NCBI GenBank assembly: GCA_009760855.2
Contig: WPIO01000162.1
Location: 647,585 to 711,584 of the forward strand
Source of the DNA: Cristatella mucedo
Taxonomy: Eukaryota > Bryozoa > Phylactolaemata > Cristatellidae
Direction of reading: 5' to 3'
Length of the DNA stretch: 64,000 nucleotides
The notes under the pieces: model-generated
What the model saw: only the letters and a program-made list of their open reading frames with translations
What the model was told of the DNA's origin: nothing
Databases searched by the model: none
Program-made: the position numbers and the translations under genes
Shown here: positions 58,385-64,000 of the stretch, piece by piece
Layout of the letters: every line of letters begins with the position of its first letter
Numbering within the stretch: the first letter of the stretch is position 1

Positions 58385-59187
58385 TTCCCAGAAAGCTAGC
58401 TTAGAATACTTTGCCACCAAATTTGAAGATTTAAAGTAGCTAAGAAGCACTTGGAGAATGTGCAAAGCAATGGAAGTTGTCTGCCTTTTTGAAGGCAGAC
58501 ATCTTCCGACCTACACGTGGTAGGCTTCAACAGGGCAGACATTGCAGGACAGCTTATGAATTCCAAGTAGTTTGCACACTGTAATATTAACAAGCAGCTG
58601 CAGCTCGGAACAACGGAAACGAGGCAGCTCCGAGCAGGTGTCAGCAGGCAGCGGTGCGGTCGCTCCAAGATGGTGCCAGCACCTGCAGCCGAGGCACACC
58701 GAAGACCGAAGCCTCGGCTGCACGTGCCTGGTGAGCCAGTCAGCATTGGGCTGAAGAGAGACCGTGACGACAGGGGCCGTAAAGCGAAAGGCTTGGAAAA
58801 CAAGATTTTGCTCCAGCGAGAGGTGTTGTTCCTTCGACACTTGAGCTCATGCGATGGAGTTCGAGGAAAAAAAACATTCTGTACAACGTATTGCCGAGCC
58901 CGAGCTATCCCGGATTACCTCTGACCTTAGCTTTCTAAAAACGAGATTGAGCTGCCTGCAGACAATCTACTAATCACACACGCCCCCAATCCGAGCTTGG
59001 CTGATCGTCCATGCACCATACGGACTGGTGAATTTCAAGTTCGCAGTTTTCAATACTGGTTGGAGGGCTATTTCGAAGCAGTTCACTAAATAGGCATACC
59101 GTAATCACTGTCGACATCGCTTGGGTTGTATTAAGACCTCCTAAGGAATGCAGATTTCGGTAAAGCCTCCCTTATCGTTTTGCTTGA
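58385..59187. other. Unassigned intergenic DNA
   Basis: Overlapping frames of 84-135 codons at 58396-58924 on both strands share the same bases. The plus frame has a leucine-spaced KAKGLENKILLQREVLFLRH stretch but lacks a bZIP basic region, so I assign no gene. Confidence 0.4.
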
Positions 59188-59305
59188 TAATAGTAATAAT
59201 AAATTTGATAAAGTGCCCTCGGAGAAATCAAATCTCTTTCTAGGTGCTTTACATTTGCTGTAAAGGAAGCACGCTCAAATGGTTAGTGGTAGCATGCTGA
59301 ATAAA
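59188..59305 (-). mobile_element. LINE-A tail
   Basis: aatagtaataataaatttga, agtgccctcggagaaatcaa and taggtgctttacatttgctg on the minus strand. It abuts a forward LINE-A. Confidence 0.8.
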
Positions 59306-59307
59306 CT

Positions 59308-60295
59308 CCTAAGCACCTCTCAACTCAGCGAGGCGACACTGGCACACCTTTGCCATGGTTTCGATGTGAATGGACAAAGATCATACAAGGAACCTTTGAA
59401 ATGTGGGGTACATCGGGGCTCTGTGCTTGGTCCCTTTCTTTTCCTACTTTATACTTTCCCTCGTGCGGATATTATCGTCAAGCATAATTTAGACTTTCAC
59501 CTCTAAGCAGACACACACACACACACACACACACAGCTGTACCAGTGCATTGATCCTCCTAGCCCTCTAGCACGTCGAAGGTGCATGCATGGCTGACATC
59601 CGCACATGCATTGCAGAAAACCTCAATGACGAGAAAACCAACTTACAAGTTATGGGAAACCAAGAATGACTCGAAAAATTGAAAAGCTCAGTGCTCAAAA
59701 TCGGCTCTGCCATCCCATCTCCTGTAGCATTTGTACAAATGTCATTTCCCATAGTGACCATTTCGCGACCACATTAGCTCCTCCGTCTACTTTGCTTACT
59801 TTAAGCTGCTAAATTTGGACCTGCTTAAAACAGTACTATTCTGAATTGGTTCATGCATCTGTGACATCCTGTCTATCTCGACGTATGTAACTCACTGCTT
59901 TCTGGCCTACCGGCCTGTGCAACCATGCGCTTACAGCTGGTGCAAAACTAACTCTGCAGCCAAGCATGTCTGACGTGAGCGTCGCACTAGCCAAATCATA
60001 CCGATTCTTGCCGACCTGCATTTGCTCCCAGTCAAGCAGCGTATTGACTTCAATGTTCTGTCACTCACTTTTAGGTCCCTTCATTTTCTGGCTCCAGCCT
60101 ACCTATCAGATCTACTCCCACACCAAGCAAGGAATCGTGCCAACATGCTTTTGCTTACTACAATCATTTACCTATGCCTCACAAGATTTATGGAATCGTG
60201 CCAACATGATTTTGCTTACTACAATCATTTACCTATGCCTCACAAGATTCTGAAATCCTTGGAGACCGTGCCTTTTCTTTCTATACTATGCATGT
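59308..60295 (+). mobile_element. LINE-A, motif B to C-terminus, with microsatellite in motif C
   Basis: The copy has KCGVHRGSVLGPFLFLLYT (motif B), HNLDFHL, a stop, then AD followed by an (AC)n run at about 59507-59535 and TQLYQCIDPP, so the YADD-TQLY junction has expanded as a microsatellite. Downstream are the LQLVQN and [20 protein letters not shown] blocks and a 61-bp tandem duplication (60131-60252). Non-functional. Confidence 0.83.
60131..60252. repeat. 61-bp tandem duplication inside LINE-A
   Basis: The block starting ggaatcgtgccaacatg occurs at 60131-60191 and again at 60192-60252, with one or two differences (gcttttg versus gattttg; atttatg versus attctga). The high identity shows a recent event. 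Confidence 0.92.
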
Positions 60296-60899
60296 GCCCC
60301 GGCGGAAATTTAGTTCTAGGGCGCCGAGCGAATTGCTAATTATAATTATACTTTTGCCGTTAGGCATTCAATTTCAAGATGAGGTGCAGTTTTTGGAAGT
60401 TGTCTTGTCAGCCTCGCTAGTTCAGTCAGCTCATTTTGCAGCGTGTTTTGAAGCCTGTAAGCATCTGGTAGCCGTCTGAAATAGTTCCTCGGCTCGTGAG
60501 GCTGCCGTAACTTCGCAAGCGGGAGCTCGAAGCTGACCGAACGCAGTGCAGCCAAAATCCAATGTCAAGGTCTTGGCACTTTTGACTCGAGACTGAGGCT
60601 GACACGGCAACCTTGCAGTAGCAGCCAGTTACACCAGACTGCATGTCGGTGAAATCGGTTGAAAAATTGGGACCGGGCTTTTCGGCTGCATTGTGCGAGC
60701 CGCAGCTTGCAAGGTAGATAGGTACACAAGTATAAAGCTTCTTCTTCGTAGCTAGAACTCGTCTATTCCTTGCTTTTCGTGCCTACCTGTGCATGCTTCG
60801 TTCAGTCCAGTCACCGAGCCGAAGGTCTAACTAACTAGTGGCCACGAATGTGTTCGTGTTAGCTTTAGTGTGCTGGCCTATGGGTAATACTCGTTTGAT
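60296..60899. other. Unassigned intergenic DNA
   Basis: No recognised repeat or exon. Confidence 0.4.
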
Positions 60900-61042
60900 T
60901 CGTCATGCTTTCCACAAATGGCACTTGCCCTTGGCTACTGATTCTCTAGCAGTCAGCGAGTTGTAAAGCCGTGGATAGAGATTGAGTTTTCACTGGGTGC
61001 TACATAATGGACCTATTCGTACTTTTATCATTTATTATTAGG
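60900..61042 (+). mobile_element. LINE-A/SINE1 tail relic
   Basis: gtaaagccgtggatagagat, tgagttttcactgggtgcta and tttatcatttattatta. It is a diverged version of the tail shared by LINE-A and SINE1. The parent family is undecided. Confidence 0.5.
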
Positions 61043-61567
61043 CATCAGCTGAAAGCTACTGTAGTAGTGTTAGCACGTCTTAAATGGACAGCCGTCAGGC
61101 GCTATTGTTCGCTCACCACCCTCTTCTAATTGCCAGGGTTAGTGTGGTGCAGCAATCACAAACCTAGCAGCACTCCCTGAGCTGATGCTTCGCCATTGAA
61201 ATCGATTGAAGCGACTGTCAGCTGCTTCCCAGGTCTCTGCCAAACTCCCGTGAGGCGCGTGCTGCCGTTGATATAAATCGTTCAGTTGTCAGATAGTAGG
61301 ATTCTATTCTCTGGATTCAGAGGCAGTAGGACTTAAGGGCAGACGTAGCCATATTACATCCATCCTTCAAGCATTAATTAATGTGTTTGGGTGTTAAATG
61401 ACTTAATAAATCTGGCAGGCGATTCAGCTAAATATTTGATTTCATTTGGCACGCGTCTTTAGTAATCACTGTAATGCAGTTATGGTGAGCTGACGCCAGC
61501 TTCAGCTGCTGTGCTTCAGCAATAGAAGCAAGAAGAAGACCAGGTTAGAATTGAGCTAGATGGGTGG

Positions 61568-61645
61568 TGCTTGCTAGTGAGTTACAGTTTTTCTGAGGCA
61601 GTGGGGTGCTTGCTAGTGAGTTACAGTTTTTCTGAGGCAGCAGGT
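61568..61645. repeat. 39-bp tandem duplication
   Basis: The block starting tgcttgctagtgagttacag repeats with a 39-bp period at 61568 and 61607, nearly without change. Confidence 0.9.
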
Positions 61646-61684
61646 CCAATATATTGTAGGATTTGAGAAATTGGACAAGAGGAG

Positions 61685-61726
61685 CTGCGATAAAGTTAAG
61701 CTAATCTGCGATAAAGTTAAGCTAAT
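61685..61726. repeat. 21-bp tandem duplication
   Basis: ctgcgataaagttaagctaa plus t occurs twice in tandem, at 61685 and 61706. Confidence 0.9.
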
Positions 61727-61729
61727 CAA

Positions 61730-63358
61730 GCATACTAATCTATGAAGAAAGCTGCTGAATATCCTCAATGGCTACGACCGCGGCAAAAGTCACGGCAAAG
61801 GATTGCCAGCTGCAGGACGCAAAGTTATGACTTGTTTCGTCACGTGCAACCTCAATCCCACAGGCAGGCTGGCGAAGTGCAAGCACCGAGCCCCTAAGTG
61901 AATACCCAGTGGGCTCATCCTCGTACGACGTAACCGTGGCAACCTCGGCCATGGAAAGTTTGCTTTCCAAACTGGCTTCATTCGGCTGTGGACAAGCTAG
62001 CACTTCGCCACTTGGCATGGTCCAGCTGGTCGGTCGTGTAATGCTGAATGCACGGGAAGAAGCTTTGAGCAGAGAATATAGGAAAAGCTAGACATCTTCG
62101 AGACACGGCTCTACCGAAGGACGAGCGCAGGATTAGTCTCGCGTGGAGCTAGAGCGATTTTGCAACCGCTGGTCATCTGGTGCCATGCTCCAAAGATTGA
62201 GCTTTCGAGACTTCCGGTCTGCTACACTCAATAGCACAACGTCGAACGCCGACAAGACGATTCCGCTAACTCTACCCGAGCCGAATTCACACGAGAACTT
62301 CGCGATTTCGCTTACAAGTTCCCATCGTGTCCTATGTCAAGTTTGGCAATGGATAAGCTCCTTGGTACCCAACCACGGCAGATGTAACGGCTGCAGATGT
62401 CACTAGCACCAGCCTATTGCCATTATTATAGACCATCACTATTACTGCACACTATTACTAGAACGAGCCCTTGACCAGGGTGGAGATTATATGGAAATTA
62501 ACTCAAAGCATGTAAGTGAAATTCCGAAGCCAAACAAGTCCTTTGTCAAGAGCTCTCGAATGAAAGTCGCAATACACAAACCGGCAGGGCTTAAAGTACA
62601 CGCGAAGTACGTAGACACGTAGACGAGTTCGAAAAATCAATAGCTTAGTGCGGTTCAACCGTACAAAAGCATACAAAATCCAGCTACAGACGGTCGTCGA
62701 CAGCTTTACTGGCCTATTAGCATTGATGCTGCCGGTGTTACAATGTCGCACTGCTATGGTACTGCTAAAACTGACTGTCGCTGACTCCCATCAGGATCTC
62801 TTACATCAGATCGAAGCATGTCCTAAGCATACTCAGTTGACCGAACGAACTCAGTTCAGTTAAGGTGTCCAGAAACATGTCGGACACTACTCAGGGACAG
62901 CAGAACAACTTATGAAATATCTTTGCTGGGGCATGACAGTCTCAATCACGATTGCAGCCGAGTTGGCATGCATTCAACCTCACGCCAAGATTAGTTGTCA
63001 GCCGCTGCCGAGTTTACAGTTAGCGGTAAAATTCATCACAAATCTTTTCGCATTCGGGCCTTTTAAGTACTGAGAAACTAACGATATTTGTGTATAAACA
63101 CTAGCCTCCACGCCTTTGGAGCTATGCTGCTAATTCAATGACTCTGTGTGCTACCAGACTTGAAAAACTGCAACTTTTCTGCTAGCTAACTAGTGACAAT
63201 AAAAAGGGACCACTGTTGGTTTAACCCTAACTGGGTAACTGCTTTACTTTGTTAGCATGCAACGATTCTAAATTAGCAGGAGTTCAAGCCTGTTCGCATT
63301 AAATCGTCACATTTTTTTAGAAATCCGCGAAAAAATGATGGTGCACCTGTAGCTTCAA
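61730..63358. other. Unassigned intergenic DNA
   Basis: Frames of 60-92 codons at 61740-62091 overlap in both directions. None contains a recognised motif. No repeat family was seen. Confidence 0.4.
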
Positions 63359-63359
63359 A

Positions 63360-63400
<41 letters not shown>

Positions 63401-63500
63401 AACTGATATAGCATTATCAGAGAACTCAATCTCTTCCTAGGCGCTTTAAATTTGCTGCGAATGAAAGTTTATGAAGTGAACTTGAATGGTCAACTTGCAC
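63359..63500 (-). mobile_element. LINE-A tail with long (ATA)n
   Basis: About 13 ATA units (63361-63399) are followed by acaactgatatagcattatc, agagaactcaatctcttcct and aggcgctttaaatttgctgc. Diverged 3' UTR, truncated. Confidence 0.85.
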
Positions 63501-63719
63501 AAAATCCTTAATTAATCTCAACATATACTGCTAACATTTTTAAAGCCTTGCTGAATTTCTTTTTTAGGTGATTAGTATTGACTGATACATACTCGTACCA
63601 TTAGAATATGGTACTAAGGCTGCTTTGTCGGAATAAAAATAGGCTGGCTACACTGCCTAGCACTTGAACTTTCTAGAAGTGCTGTGTATAACTCAACAAC
63701 GGAAGGGCACTACAAAAAT

Positions 63720-63860
63720 TACTAGCTGATTTAACAGCCTCTTTCGTACAGTGACAGGAGAGCCTTTACGGCTATCTCTGCCGTTTGCAGGAGCAAAATA
63801 GGATCACCCAACACAGGATTTGAACCCACGACCTCGGGACCGAGGTCGTGAAATACACTA
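63720..63860 (-). mobile_element. SINE2 copy
   Basis: agctgatttaacagcctctt, agcctttacggct (hairpin stem intact), gccgtttgcaggagc, aggatttgaaccc (box B, reverse) and ctcgggaccgaggtcgtga. The box A end is lost near 63860. Confidence 0.85.
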
Positions 63861-64000
63861 GCACCACAGGACAGACATCATTGCAGGACATCATCCGGAT
63901 GAGGCCTGCTGGTCTGGTTCAGTACTGATGCTGTCGTATGGGACTTTGTCGTCAGCAGTGTTCCAGCAGAGCCATTTCAGCAGCAATCGACCAGTAATTT

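Noticed and set aside
58670-58924. Leucine-spaced frame resembling a bZIP protein
   Set aside because: KAKGLENKILLQREVLFLRH has suitable leucine spacing, but the conserved basic region with the N-x7-R signature is absent, and antisense frames of similar length overlap it.

Overview
This window looks like nuclear DNA from an invertebrate metazoan. There are no operons, and long open frames are scarce. Related non-LTR retrotransposons, two tRNA-derived SINE families, a hAT transposon and many microsatellites fill about two fifths of it by my count. I cannot name the phylum or species from the sequence alone. Homology statements are from motif reading, without searches.

Host gene. The one convincing protein-coding gene is on the minus strand. 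I model three phase-compatible coding exons at 47445-47302, 39666-38943 and 29351-27286, with introns of about 7.6 and 9.6 kb. A polyadenylation signal lies at 26994-26989, and a CpG-rich island at about 55.1-57.7 kb could be its promoter or first non-coding exon. The predicted protein is about 976 aa, low in complexity, and carries three PxDLS motifs of the kind bound by the corepressor CtBP. The closest family I can suggest is the LCOR/Eip93F type of transcriptional co-regulators. The DNA-binding psq domain of that family was not found, so this is tentative.

Mobile elements. LINE-A (CR1/L2/Rex1-like, (ATT)n tail) is the dominant family, with about two dozen mostly 5'-truncated copies on both strands. 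LINE-B is related but has a (TTACA)n tail. SINE1 is tRNA-derived and ends in a segment that matches the LINE-A 3' end, which points to LINE-A as its retrotransposition partner. SINE2 is a second tRNA-derived family with a different body and end. A 3.53 kb hAT element (14993-18522) has an 8-bp target duplication and a decayed BED-zinc-finger transposase.

Layout. 1-10 kb is a LINE-A/LINE-B mosaic with nested insertions. 10-14.7 kb is mostly unannotated. 14.7-18.8 kb holds a SINE1 pair, the hAT element and a CRE-like tandem repeat. 19.3-23.8 kb is a LINE-A cluster in opposite orientations. 25-48 kb is the gene, with LINEs and SINEs in its introns. 48-55 kb is microsatellites and old repeats. 55-57.7 kb is the CpG island. 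58-64 kb is repeats and unassigned DNA.

Relative ages. LINE-A is found inside LINE-B (twice), the hAT element, SINE2 and other LINE-A copies, and two LINE-A 3' ends differ at only about two positions in about 200. LINE-A is therefore the most recently active family here.
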